Shown piece after piece: positions 23,040 through 37,500 of a stretch of 64,000 bases of DNA (position 1 is the first letter of the stretch; each line of letters begins with the position of its first letter). The notes beneath the pieces are model-generated. The model ran no database searches. It saw only the letters and a program-made list of their open reading frames with translations, and had not been told where the DNA came from. The position numbers were made by a program, and so were the translations under genes. The DNA lies in assembly GCA_028829895.1 (NCBI GenBank), contig CM054181.1, forward strand, positions 933,501 through 997,500, written 5' to 3'. Source of the stretch: Sinotaia quadrata (Eukaryota; Mollusca; Gastropoda; Architaenioglossa; Viviparidae).

Positions 23040-26000
23040 CTGAAACAAAAACACCAAAATAAAAAGTGATAATTTTTGTAAGTAAATACAAAGGATACTA
23101 TCTTGTTTCCTGCGCAGTTAATTCCCCTCGCTGCAACTTTAAATCTTTCCCTTTTCTTTAAACAAAAGGAAGGAAGAAGAAATCTTCTAAATCTAAAGTA
23201 ATATACACAAGTCAGTTAATGCCTAAACACCATCCTCATGGTTTTACAGAAAGATTAAAATTAACTCCATGGCATGCATTCGGCATTTAGTGTTTCAATA
23301 AGCATTCTTCTTTGAAGTGAAGTTAGAAGTTTCACTAGCGTATGCATTGCGCATGCGTTATACAGATATTAACATAGTCTATTAAAGCATGGGTTTATTT
23401 TATTGTTTTGATAATTAATGTACATGTATCTAAATAGTCAAATAATACTCCTATGCGAATTAGAATGTAAACAGCATGAGAAGTTCATGAACTAAGTACT
23501 AGGTACCTTATATGAGACTTCGTATGTACAATCATCGTGTACCTGAAATCTGACTTGTGCCATCTTCAACAGTTTAAACTAGATCCGTTGTAACACAATG
23601 ATTAACAGTCATGTGTAAATTATCTAAGTTCTGGAGGAAACTGGTGGTTGAAAGTCAAGTGTATATACTATATATTCTAAGAGGTTAAACACACACACAC
23701 GATGTTTAATAATGTCAAAATTAAAAATCCTGCTTACATTATCAATAATTATAATAATCATTACATCATAAAAGAAAGAAAGAAAAACTTAAAAATAATA
23801 TCCACTCACCCCAATTAAATTATTTATGCTTTATGAAAATGCTTTATAAAAATATCCAGATACACGAAAATAACAATACAATAAATATCAGCTAAATCAG
23901 AAAATAACAGAAAGTTTGGAAAACATACTTACGTAATGCTCTGCGCTCGCAAATAAACGGGAAGGTGAAGGCAGGTAACTGATTTTCAGACCCTGCCCAT
24001 ACACCAATCCACTGTGTCTTGTTGGTCACAGAATCGCGCCATAAGGCCGCGCTTGTGTAGGTGCTGGGGTGGTTTGCTGCCCAGTTGGCGTAGTCCATAG
24101 GGGTCCATCTTGAATCCCTGCGAAACCTGCTCATAAGAGTTGTCGATTTTAATTTCCCTTGACACGCTGTTGGGAGGGGGGGGGGAGGGAGAGCGTGTGC
24201 ACTTATGCGCGCGTGCTTGATTGCAATGGTGGTAGGAGCTATTTAAAGCTCCACTCAACTTTAAATTTTAAATAAAAACAAGGAAATAACTCTTGAGAAT
24301 TGTATATTAATGAAATGTGGCTCATATGTGTGTCATTTTCCTTGAAGATTGCTTTTCTGACTATGCTTAAAGGATATTGGCAACTCTGGAGCTGAATAAA
24401 CCAACTTAATTAATATACCAGGACTTCTGCAAAGCAAATCATACTGTAACACATCTCTGGGCACCCTTCACTCGTTGTGGTTATTATTTATTATTAATTA
24501 ATGACACATAACTAATTACAAGTGATCGACAATCTTAATTTATAGTTGTTAATAATTGTCCCACAAGACCAACTCTGCTCTCTCACTTGGCGGATTATAA
24601 GGGTGTCGTAAAACTACTTTTTAAAAAACAAACTAAAACTAAAAAGATAGACGTTTTATTGTCACATAATGTTCTGCAGGTGGAAACTTCTTACAAAGAA
24701 GTAATAAAAATCCGTCTTTTTTATTTTTAATGAGCCCTCCCATCCACCCACTATTAAAATTATAAGCATAAGGTTACAACGTATGAATATAATCTAAGAG
24801 CGTTGACATTTACATCACTTCACAACAATGTTCAGTTAACACTATACAATCGTTCAGTTTATCCTAGCATAGACATCAGCAGTCAAATTACCATACACAC
24901 ACATATATATTTTATAACCAAGTTCATAAACATAATTCATCATAGAAATGAGAGAGATGTTTCAGAGACAATTATAGTCAATGTACATAACCTTTTCAAT
25001 GATGGCAGCTGTTGCAGTTTGCAACAAGTCACTTTCTTTTTAATTAGGTGGCAGTCCAACGTACCCCTTCTAGGCACGTGACACAACTGTTCCAGAATCT
25101 TCGATGCGCTCACAAAACAAACGTTGTGAATCATCCAGAACTTCACATGCACTATCAAAGCACATCACGTGGAATGTTCTAGAATATTCGTGTGTGCTAC
25201 TCAGCACACCATGAGGAATGTTCAAGAAACTTTCATGAATTCTCAAGACCAAATCCAGCCTCAATATTCGCCGTATTGGCTCTTGAATGGATTCACAGGA
25301 ATCACCTTACAGCAATGCGTTAATGATAAGTTCGATGACAATGCTGAATTCATACACCAATGTGGTCCGGTAGAGTACTGTAGTCTGAAGGGATCAAAAG
25401 CATCAAAGAAAAAAGGCGCACACCTTTCTATAAAAGTCATATTAAGGCAGCGCTAAATTTCAGGTATATTTCATTTCTAAACTCCTTTCTCTCATTACAC
25501 ACATTCCCAACTTAAAAACCTGCAACAATTTCCGTTAGCCCAATACACATGCAGCATAAGAAATATAGCATCGATCAAAATTCACAAGTTTAATGTACAA
25601 CGTAATCAAATTAGTGAACATATAAATAATGGTTCAGTTACATCAAGCATTCTCCAATTCAAATCATAGATCAACAAACATGTATGAAATATTTCTAAGT
25701 CCATTCTTTCTTTATCAGTAGGTGTACTTATATAAACTAACGATGGCCTTTATGACAAAATCAAAGTGATTAGACTATAGACTTTCTTCAACAAAATAAC
25801 TTTTGGTCCATCCCCATTGTTTGAAGTTGTTATGAACAAGTGTGAGACTATTAGTCAGAAAAACTACTCATCCGTTGGAAATGGTTTAGATTACAACAGC
25901 AAGTTCTAGCACATTCTCTTCATGAGTTGTTTGCTCCAACTCTGACACTTACAAAAAATACCATATTAAGCAGTGCCTTTACTCCGCCACACATACCCAT

Positions 26001-29000
26001 ATGAAAGTGTAGGTGGTGATTCGTTTACCCATTTCAGACTAAGGTGGATGACAAAAATTCATTCATAAAACCAGAGGACATAGATCTCTCTGAAATCTTT
26101 TGTCCGACAGGCGGCATGTCTAAGTGCACACGGTAGGTCAGTAGGTCGCTCCGTTCGTTGTCGCTCCCCATAGGGACATGACACGAAGAGTTTCCAGTTT
26201 TAAGTCACATTTCTGACAGACTATGCCTGTGTAAGTCACATTACTGACAGACTATGCCTGTGTAAATCACATTACTGACAGACTATGCCTGACTGATGGA
26301 CGCTTAGCTGTTCGGTTCGTGTTGCATTACAAGTAGATAATTCATACTGACTCGGTGCGATCTTCAGTCATGTTCACTACCGTTCCGCTGCACAAACCAG
26401 ACACTGAATCGTTTGTTACCGAGCTGTGGTTGTACTCGAACCCTTTTACACACCTGCTTTCAGCATGCGTACGTCCTAATATAAAATGGCTGCCAAAATA
26501 TTCTTACGATTATTATAAACTGGAAACCACTGTGTAAGCAAATTTTTTTTTTTTAAATTCTAGCAAATTAAATCAAAATTAAATAGACGTGTAAAAATGT
26601 GTTTTGGAAAGATATTTGATGTTGGTAATAAAATTATTAGACACAGTCACGTTTCATAAAACAGTGCAACTTCAAAGTAGTATTATCAGTCACGTTTCAT
26701 AAAACAGTGCAACTTCAAAGTAGTATTTATCAGTCACGTTTCATAAAACAGTACAACTTCAAAGTAGTATTATCAGTCACGTTTCATAAAACAGTACAAC
26801 TTCAAAGTAGTATTATCAGTCACGTTTCATAAAACAGTACAACTTCAAAGTAGTATTATAAGTCACGTTTCATAGAACAGTACAACTTCAAAGTAGTATT
26901 ATCAGTCACGTTTCATAAAACAGTACAACTTCAAAGTAGTATATCAGTCACGTTTCATAAAACAGTACAACTTCAAAATAGTATTATCAGTCACGTTTCA
27001 TAAAACAGTACAACTTCAAAGTAGTATTATAAGTCACGTTTCATAGAACAGTACAACTTCAAAGTAGTATTATCAGTCACATTTCATAAAACAGTACAAC
27101 TTCAAAGTAGTATATCAGTCACGTTTCATAAAACAGTACAACTTCAAAGTAGTATTATAAGTCTTCCTTCTCTCTTGACACTCACTTCCCTGGAGGAGAC
27201 ATCTAGACACAGGTTTCACCGTGTGTTAAATTATGCGATGTCATATTTATGCTCTGAAACACCACCTAGCTAATGAATGTGCCTTTAGGTCACACCTAGC
27301 TAATTAATAAATGTGCCTTTAGGTCACACCTAGCTAATTAATAAATGTTCCTTTTAGTGAAATAAGTGTGTGAATAGGTCACACCTTTTGCAGCGTAAAC
27401 AAAAATAATAATCATACACAGTTGTTGTTGGGGTTTTTTTTTTTAGTGATCTTGGTTATGTATAGAAACCAATGAAAATAAATCACACCTTTTGTAGAGT
27501 AGTCATACATTTCACATACTATTTTTAAGTACTTTTGTTTATATACAGCTTATATTTCTAATGTCATAACCTATGCAGCTTTGACAAAACATTTCACGCA
27601 CTGTTTACTTTTATACTGTTAATGTCATAACATATGCAGCATTGACAAAACATTTCACGCACTATTTTCTTTTATACTGTTAATGTCATAACTTATGCAA
27701 GGTTGACAAAACATTTCACGCACTATTTACTTTTATACCGTTTTTGACAAAGTAAATTTGCCCCTCCCTATTTTTAATTTTAATTGTTATTTAAGTTGCT
27801 AAATTGTCAATGACCCACCTTTGGGCACTCCTTGTGGTATTATTTTGAAAGTGTCAGATTTTGAAGTAAACAGCCTAAAGAACGAATATTCTAGATTTGC
27901 TGACCCGCTGGAAACTGAGTAAGCAAGATTTTTATTATGATTTATTATTATTTTATTATTTTATTGTTATTATATTTTGATTATGGTTTATGAGAACGAG
28001 ACTAGCCAGTGGACTGAATTTAAGGAGTTTACTTACAGTAGAGAATTTTGCTGTCTATTCACTTTTGAATCTGAAGACAAAGAGAGAAGTCCGGCTCTGA
28101 AGGCAGTCATTAGCTTGAGTGTCAGCATGCAGCCTTCTGATTTCTTCTTTTTGGTTGTGGTTGTCTCACTCTGGGAGTGTGAGTTCGACCCTGAACTGTG
28201 AGTCTCAAGTGGAGCCCAAGTTCAACTTTCAAGTTCTTAGCTACCATTCGTTTGTTCACAAGTCGCGACTTGGGAAAGTGCGGGAACTTGCAAAGTGTGT
28301 TGCAGAGTGTGTAAGCATAAGGGAGTATGCTACACCCCTACTTTTGATGTACCAAAGCAAGGATGCTAAGTACATCAGTCCAGTGAAGATAGCACAATCA
28401 TTCTGATTGTGTTCTGCTCAAGAAACTGACAGCAAGAGAGTGCCAGGTCCGTTGAGAGAGTAATGACGCGTCAGTGTTTTCTTGCACACGAGGCGGGAAC
28501 ACGTGCTGAGCGCAGCCATTTTGACATTGTAACATTTTTGATACTGTGACGTGACTGAAATGGCCAGTGAAAAGACTGTGGAAGCAGTACTTAATCCAGG
28601 TTATGTGATGTTTGTAATAACATATTCTAATAACCCCATTTCTGTTCTCTGATAGGATTAACCTGCAATTTGTATTGACTCTATTGTTGAATTAGCTGTA
28701 ATTTTATTTGTAGCCCCTGTTAGTTTTGGTATTTGTGTGTGTTATCATCGTGTGTGTATGTGTACAGCCGCATCCCCACGCTCCTTTTCTTTTACAAGTA
28801 GGATTACGGCTGTCTCAGTGTCTGTTGTAAAGTAGGTCATCGGCCGCTAGTTTGAATCGCGCGGTGTGGTCTGCTATATAGTAATATGTATGGCTGTGCC
28901 ACTGTGTACATGTTTAACCGCCACTTATCATATTATATATTTATTTAATAAAGTTGATATTTATGTATTCTAATAGTTAGTGGGATGTAGTTTATAATTG

Positions 29001-31084
29001 TGTAAGTTAGTTTATATTGTTTTCTAAGTGTATTTTATGATTTATGTATGTGTACATGGTTTTCCCCTGGCACATGAATATATTAATTATTTTATTTTAT
29101 AATTTATTTCGTGAATTATATTGTAAGGAAGTATTTAATGTAGTATTTTTTGATGGTTAAAGTGTTATATAACTCTAGGTAGTTTAGAAGGAATTTATGT
29201 TAGAACGAAAGTACGTTAACACAGAAGAGCCCGTTTAGCATTAGTTTTAGTATCAGTTCCAGAATCTTCTAGTGGAGTCCCCTTTGCCACCTGGACTTTT
29301 TAGATATATTGTGTGTGAGAGGGTCGTCTTGAGTCATCTTTAGTCAGTCTTTGGTCGGTATTTTGGAGAGTGGTCAAGAGAGGATCGTGGTTGGCGGTGT
29401 GTGTCGCTTGAATAAAGATCAGATGAAAATGTAAATGTGTTGCGTGTTCTGCCTCTTCTGCTGTGGCTGCCGCAGCTGTATTGTCTGATTGTCTCATCAT
29501 CTTCATCCTTTCATCATCTCACATCCTAGGGTGACAACAACACATAACAACACCAACACCACACCCTATCACATATTATTATATATGTAGAGACTGTAAA
29601 CTATAATTACCCGAGCATAGGTTCATAGAATATTGATGTCAAATTATGTTTCATTGTATAACTGATTTTTCTTTTAATAAATTTAATTTTAATTTATTGA
29701 CCTTCTTACACATATTGAATTTGATAATCTTATGTTGGAGTAGAAAGTGGGTAGATGGGGGCTCGATAAATATAGTCGGATTTGTCTTCTCCTTTAATAA
29801 GAAGTTTTCCACCTGCAGAAAACCTTATGTGACTGTAAATGTTTTATGTTGTGGAACTGTGAAAACGTTTACAACGCCAAAATATCCGCCAAGTGAGAGA
29901 CGAGTGGTGTCTGTTGGAGGATCATTAATAAAATAAAATTAATATTCTCATCACTTGAAATTAGTTATGAAAGATTAATTAATAATAATACTCATTTCAT
30001 TAACTGAGTGGCGCACGTTGTCACACTGTTAATGGCATAACTTATTCAGCGCTGACAAAGCATTTCACGCACTATTTACTTATATACTGTTAATGTCATA
30101 ACTTATTCAGCGCTGACAAAACATTTCACGCACTATTTACTTATATACTGTTAATGTCATAACTTATTCAGCGCTGACAAAACATTTCACGCACTATTTA
30201 CTTATATACTTTTACTAAACAGAAAGGACAATACTCCTGATCGATGTGTACATTTACTCTTGATCGCCACCGTCTGCGAATTAAGTGAACGTTGGAAGGA
30301 CATCTTAAAACCCAAATAAGGCAAAGTCAACCACAGCAGCCTTACCATTTACTAAAGTCAACCACAGCAGCCTTACCACTTACCAAAGTCATCCACAACA
30401 GCCTTACCACTTACCAAAGTCAATCACGGTAGCCTTACCACTTACCAAAATCATCCACAATAGCCTTACCACTTACCAAAGTCAATCACGGTAGCCTTAC
30501 CACTTACCAAAATCATCCACAATAGCCTTACCACTTACCAAAGTCAATCACGGTAGCCTTACCACTTACCAAAGTCAACTACAGCAGCCTTACCACTTAC
30601 CAAATCATGGTGCCGTTCACTTTTTTGCCTCCTGTGCGCCAAGTTGAAATTTCTGGAAATCTGTTCTGGAGGTATTTTGCCAGAAATTCGTCTTCGCGCT
30701 GAGTTTCTATGGCAACCAAACGCGAGTCCTCTTCCGTGCATGTCTTGTGAGCGCCTGCGAATTGCTTCCTTTGAAGTCCAAAGAACTTGTAGCAGCTTGC
30801 ATCGTATCTTACCCACCCGCTCGGACAAACTGGTCGTGAAAAGATAAAAGTTAGAGTACAAAAAAAAGTGCATTTTCATGCATTGGTAAGACAAAGATTT
30901 CTTTCTGCACTTAGAGTTTTTATTATATATTGTTTTTACATGCTATATGTATTCTGCATTTAGTTCCTTGCTTTGCTTGTATCCCCTTGACTTCTGAAAC
31001 GTTTCAGTGTGCAGCTTGAAACGAAACTTTCTGGACGCATGTTGTGTGTGTGTGTAGCTTGAAACGAAACTTTCTGGACGCATG

Positions 31085-31124
<40 letters not shown>

Positions 31125-31242
31125 AACTTGAAACGAAACTTTCTGTCGCATGTTGTGTGTGTGTGTGTGTGTAGCTTGAAACGAAACTTTCTGGACGCAT
31201 GTTGTGTGTGTGTAGCCTGAAACGAAACTTTTTGGACGCATG

Positions 31243-31302
<60 letters not shown>

Positions 31303-34300
31303 TGGTGGTGGTGGTGGTGGTGAGAGGAGAGCTGAAATGATCTTGTATCTTCCATTTGCATCTTTTTCATGGAGATTGTAATACTTTTCTAAAATCTGGC
31401 TATGTCTTTTCATAATTCCGCCGCAGTGGGATTTCCTTGTTGGTTCACCCCACCTGCAAAATTTCTTCGTAATGACATCACCAGCTTTCTAATTCTTCCT
31501 TCACTTCCTGAATACTTGTGCGCCGATAATCCTCATTAGTGACCGGTTTGGGGGTTTTTTTGTATCTTGTGTCACTAGTAATCCATCTCATATGATATCC
31601 TGTTTTTGGTCCGGTAATCCTTACTATAATCCATTTCACTTGGTATCTTTTCCTGCCCAGTGTCCTCACCAGTAATCCATATCATTTGGTATCTTGTATG
31701 ACTAAAAATCCATCTCATTTGGTATCTTTTTTTGGTCCAGTAATCCTCACTAGTAATCCATCTTATTTGGTATCTTGTTTCTTGTCTAGTGTCCTCACTA
31801 GTAATTCATCTCACTTGGTATCTTGTTTGACTAGAAATCCATCTCATTTGGGATCTTGTTTCTTGTCTCATTATAATCCATCTCATTTGATACATTTTTC
31901 CTATCCAGTGAACTCACTAGTGAACCATTTCATTTGTTACCTTACTAGATATCTTTCCATTCACTGATCTTATTAATAATGCATCATATTTGCAACTTTG
32001 TTTTATTATTGTTCACCAATTATGTCTATTTCTGTCCACTGACCTCAAAAGAAGTTGTACTTACTTACACTATATTATATGTCCATTGTCACTAATCTTT
32101 CATTCTCACTTGCATTGTTATTGACATGTTTGTATGTAATATTTATAAGTAATTCCCTCTCACTGTATTTTATTTTTCGTGGAGATTTTCATGCGTTGGT
32201 CTCACTAGCAAGTATTCTTGATTGCTTTGTACCACTTATCTCTTGGGCAAAAGGCCCTCACAGTCTTCACCTATTGTCGAGTTAAAAATAGGCCCTAACA
32301 GTCTTCACCTATTGTCTTGAGTTAAAAATAGACCCTAACAGTTTTTGCCTATTGTCTTGAGTTAAAAATAGGCGCTAACAGTCTTCACCTATTGTCTCGA
32401 GTTAAAAATAGGCCATCATAGCAAGAATGTTACAAAAATTTGTTGTTATAAGAAAACCATTTATTAGAAATAAAGGGTTAAAATTCGTGGTTTCTTCTTC
32501 TTCACGATGACTTCTGTATCTCACAGGAATTGCATGATGTTCTCGGTTTTTGGTTGATTCCTGTGCGGCCTTCCTCCTTTCTCTGGAATTTAAGGAGGGT
32601 AGTGTTGTTCCTTGTGGTGCGTTTGGTGATTTTATTTCTTTGTAGTCAGGTTGCGAATGTGTGGTCCTCTTTTTTTTTTTTTTTATTCCTGACAGTTGTA
32701 CAGTCGATTTCCTGATTAGTTTTAGACTTTTGTCAGTATTTTCGACTGAGTTGCAACTGTCGTGTTTTATATTGGGTTGTTTTCCTTGTTTGTAGAGTCT
32801 TAGTTTGAGTTCCCTTTTGCCTTTGGGGTCAGGTGTGGGTGGGATGGGTGGGGGTGTTTATGGTGGAAGTGGATGTGGGTGTGTATGGGTTTGGTGGTGA
32901 CCATTTTGATGTGTCAGTGTTTTGCGTTAATAAGAAATGGGGTTTTTGTGTTTTTTAAATGTATAGACAAAACCCAAAAAATAAAAATGAAAATGTGCGG
33001 GTAGGCCATTTTGTTCTTTCTGTAGGTTTAAGAGGGAAGTGTGGTTTTAGCCTGGTAGTGATCTCTGTGAAGTATAATTGTTTGCGCAATTAATAGTGAG
33101 TGGTGCGCTAGTGAAAGTTAACAATTGTGGAGGCTATGTGTTAGCCTTTTCCTAGTGTAAGTGGTTTTCCTTTTTTTATTTGTGTGTGGTAGTTGTTTTT
33201 TCTTCTTTTTTTTTATTAGAATTCTAAACGGATAATACTTTATCTTTTTAGTGTGTTTAAAACCATTTACTCGTGTGGTATTCCTTTTCTACAAATGGGT
33301 GTGTGAGGCGTGTTTGTATATTTTTAATTTCAAAGGAGGTGGAGAGTGTTTGTGTGTATGAGGTAAGTGATTACAGCTTGATGTATATGATTTTGTTGGT
33401 GTGTGTTTGGAAAGAGTAGTGTTTGTGTAGTGATTGGTAGTTGAAACAGTCTCATTGTGTCAGTCAAACATTTTCTTTCTTCTCTGTATTTGTTGCAATG
33501 TATTAAAAAGTGTGTGCATGATTTTGTTCCGTTATTTGGCTTATGTGTAAACCTTGTGGCGTTGAATCTTAATCTATATATTGCTTTGTTGTGCGTGATG
33601 TTAGACAATTATGGGTGTGGTGGGGTTGGGTACTTGTTTTTAAAAATTCGTTTTATTTGTGCTTTCAGTTCTGTTATGTGTATTGGGGTGAATAGTGGTA
33701 ATCCATGTTTGCTTCCATAATTTGCTCCTTTGTCTGCTGTTTCATTTCATTTTAATATTCGTGGTGTTGTGAGCAGGCTATAATAGCAAAGATGTTTAGA
33801 CTGTTATAACAAAGATATTAAACTTATAGATTTTATGAGTAGACCATAGTAGCAAAGGTGTTAAAGTCACACTGATTAGCTTTTGAAACCATAAATAGAT
33901 TTCAAAAAGAAAGAAATTCTTTCTACCACTGATCTCATCAAAATTACTTTTATTTTAGTAGGTCTTTCACAGACACACACACACACACATACAGATACGT
34001 TACTGCCAGTTCTTTTAATTAATGTGACAGACTGACATGTAACATGAATGTCCTACGAAATGAGCGAGCATTAAACACGTATTTTTAAAACAGGACAGAA
34101 AATAACGATGTCGGTTACATAATGTCAATACAGGAGATACTAGGAATACAAAAGTCTGCTTGTAAAGAGTGTATAGGAAAAGAAGCTGTTGGTTGTATTG
34201 CCAACTTAGCCCAAGTTATTGTCCAAGCATTGTGGGTTCCGTCTAGGTCGTAATTGCAGGTGACAGGTGCAGAGCACAGTGAGTCGGTCTTGGTCCACTG

Positions 34301-34510
34301 GAGTTCTTATGAATTGCTGCTATCTTCACTAAGTCTATAAAAAGTAATAAATTAAATTTTAAAAATCCATTAATTAGTACAGTTGGTGTTAATTTTTTAG
34401 CACAATGACCCATTCAATTATCATTTTAGCGTGACGCTGAACGGGTTAATTAGAATGGACCCTCCCATTTAATGCATAGCCAGTGAAGATAGCAGTTCAG
34501 CACCTTATCA

Positions 34511-34571
<61 letters not shown>

Positions 34572-37500
34572 CAATTAGAATGGACTGCAGGTTGTTGTTA
34601 ATGTGGGGAACGCTTCCGGCTTCCGCCGCTTTCGCGTTTGGAGAGGGGGGAGAGGGAGGGGGGGATGGACTGCAGGAAGACACACGAGGACTTATATAGC
34701 AGTCAACTTTCTCTGACAGATCGCTTTTCCACACATGACGTCATATCTATCTTTACATACGGTATGTATTGCTTTACAAAGGGACATAAATATGGGCTGA
34801 AGAATATAAGTATAATTTATTTACGAAGATATAAGCAAAACCACATATCTTCGGCAGTTCATATACAGCATATATTAGCCGGTATAATAACAGAAATTAC
34901 ATTTTTATAAATATGCAGCTATTTATGAGAACTACAATGGACCAACGGCGCTGGTCTGCTGTGTCAAAGGTTGCCATTATTCATTTCCCTTCAGGCGGCC
35001 AAGCAGTGCGGTGAATGGTTAATTGCAGGGAAAATAGAATAGTTAGAGTCGGATTTCAGTCACTGGGCAGTGGTGATCTGTCCTTTTAAGGATATATTTT
35101 AGGTATGCTATTAATTTTTAGTGTATGGTACCAGGGTGGTGACATAACCCTTTATGTGACACCATCTATTATCATCTATTATATCCAATCTTCCTTTCTA
35201 CAACCGCTTAAGTATAACATCTAATTTACCCACTCGTCCTACCCGATGACTCGATATTTGATCTCTTGGATCTTAAAACCTTAACCAATATCTATAATGA
35301 ATCTCGTCCTAACCTATGACCTCAATATTTGATCTCTTGGATCTTTACTTTATGAAATTCTTCACAATATATGTAATGAAGCTCGTCCTTCCCAATATCT
35401 GTAATGAATGTCATCCTTCCCAATATCTGTAACGAGTGTCATCCTTCCCAATATCTGTAACGAGTGTCATCCTTCCCAATATCTGTAACGAGTGTCATCC
35501 TTCCCAATATCTGTAACGAGTGTCATCCTTCCCAATATCTGTAACGAGTGTCATCCTTCCCAATATCTGTAATGAATGTCATCCTTCCCAATATCTGTAA
35601 TGAATGTCATCCTTCCCAATATCTGTAATGAATGTCATCCTTCCCAATATCTGTAACGAGTGTCATCCTTCCCAATATCTGTAATGAATGTCATCCTTCC
35701 CAATATCTGTAATGAATGTCATCCTTCCCAATATCTGTAATGAATGTCATCCTTCCCAATATCTGTAATGAATGTCATCCTTCCCAATATCTGTAATGAA
35801 TGTCATCCTTCCCAATATCTGTAATGAGTGTCATCCTTCCCAATATCTGTAATGAATGTCATCCTTCCCAATATCTGTAATGAGTGTCATCCTTCCCAAT
35901 ATCTGTAATGAGTGTCATCCTTCCCAATATCTGTAATGAATGTCATCCTTCCCAATATCTGTAACGAGTGTCATCCTTCCCAATATCTGTAACGAGTGTC
36001 ATCCTTCCCAATATCTGTAACGAGTGTCATCCTTCCCAATATCTGTAATGAATGTCATCCTTCCCAATATCTGTAACGAGTGTCATCCTTCCCAATATCT
36101 GTAATGAATGTCATCCTTCCCAATATCTGTAATGAATGTCATCCTTCCCAATATCTGTAACGAGTGTCATCCTTCCCAATATCTGTAATGAATGTCATCC
36201 TTCCCAATATCTGTAATGAATGTCATCCTTCCCAATATCTGTAATGAATGTCATCCTTCCCAATATATGTAACGAGTGTCATTCTTCCCAATATCTGTAA
36301 TGAATGTCATCCTTCCCAATATCTGTAATGAATGTCATCCTTCCCAATATCTGTAATGAATGTCATCCTTCCCAATATCTGTAATGAATGTCATCCTTCC
36401 CAATATCTGTAACGAGTGTCATCCTTCCCAATATCTGTAATGAATGTCATCCTTCCCAATATCTGTAACGAGTGTCATCCTTCCCAATATCTGTAATGAA
36501 TGTCATCCTTCCCAATATCTGTAATGAATGTCATCCTTCCCAATATCTGTAACGAGTGTCATCCTTCCCAATATCTGTAATGAATGTCATCCTTCCCAAT
36601 ATCTGTAACGAGTGTCATCCTTCCCAATATCTGTAATGAATGTCATCCTTCCCAATATCTGTAATGAATGTCATCCTTCCCAATATCTGTAACGAGTGTC
36701 ATCCTTCCCAATATCTGTAATGAATGTCATCCTTCCCAATATCTGTAACGAGTGTCATCCTTCCCAATATCTGTAATGAATGTCATCCTTCCCAATATCT
36801 GTAACGAGTGTCATCCTTCCCAATATCTGTAATGAATGTCATCCTTCCCAATATCTGTAACGAGTGTCATCCTTCCCAATATCTGTAATGAATGTCATCC
36901 TTCCCAATATCTGTAATGAATGTCGAAGTACGCAAGGATGCTACCATTATTCCACATCTAACCCTAACCCTAACCACATCTTTAGAGTTGTCAAGAAATG
37001 GCATTTTATACATTTGTTCCTGTTCAGCGTTCTTTCCCTCCTGTAAATAGCATCCTCCAAACCACTGACATTTTCTTATGCATTGATTTCTTCCCAACCA
37101 TAGGAATCTTAACCACTGACTTTTTCATTGCCACTGACATCTTCTTAGCCACTGACAAATTCTTAACCATTGACTTCTTCCTAACATTGACACCTTAGCC
37201 ACTGACAACTTCTTAGCCACTGATAATTCCCAATATTTCACCATAAAGGCATTTCTTTCGCTCTTCATGTAGTATGCTACTTAGCTAATTACTAACTGTA
37301 ATTAACATTACAACAACAAATTCATTAAAAATGTTATGAACTGCAAAATGAAGTAAATCAAAATGTTAAAAACATTTGAATGAGTATTCGTTATTCGTAT
37401 TTTAACTAAATATTTAGATCTAATTTAACATCAAGATATTTAGTACCAGTACCGTATTACATTCATCCATCCAACTATCCGTCCAAACATCCATCCATCC

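Noticed and set aside
24118..24166. Alternative acceptor for exon 9 at 24167 with a long C/T tract
   Set aside because: The frame is open, but its phase (1) does not match the phase-2 end of exon 8, and the CTLD core aligns best with the 24117 start.
35386..36925. CRISPR-like appearance of the 28-bp repeat
   Set aside because: Units are contiguous with no spacers, and this is animal DNA.
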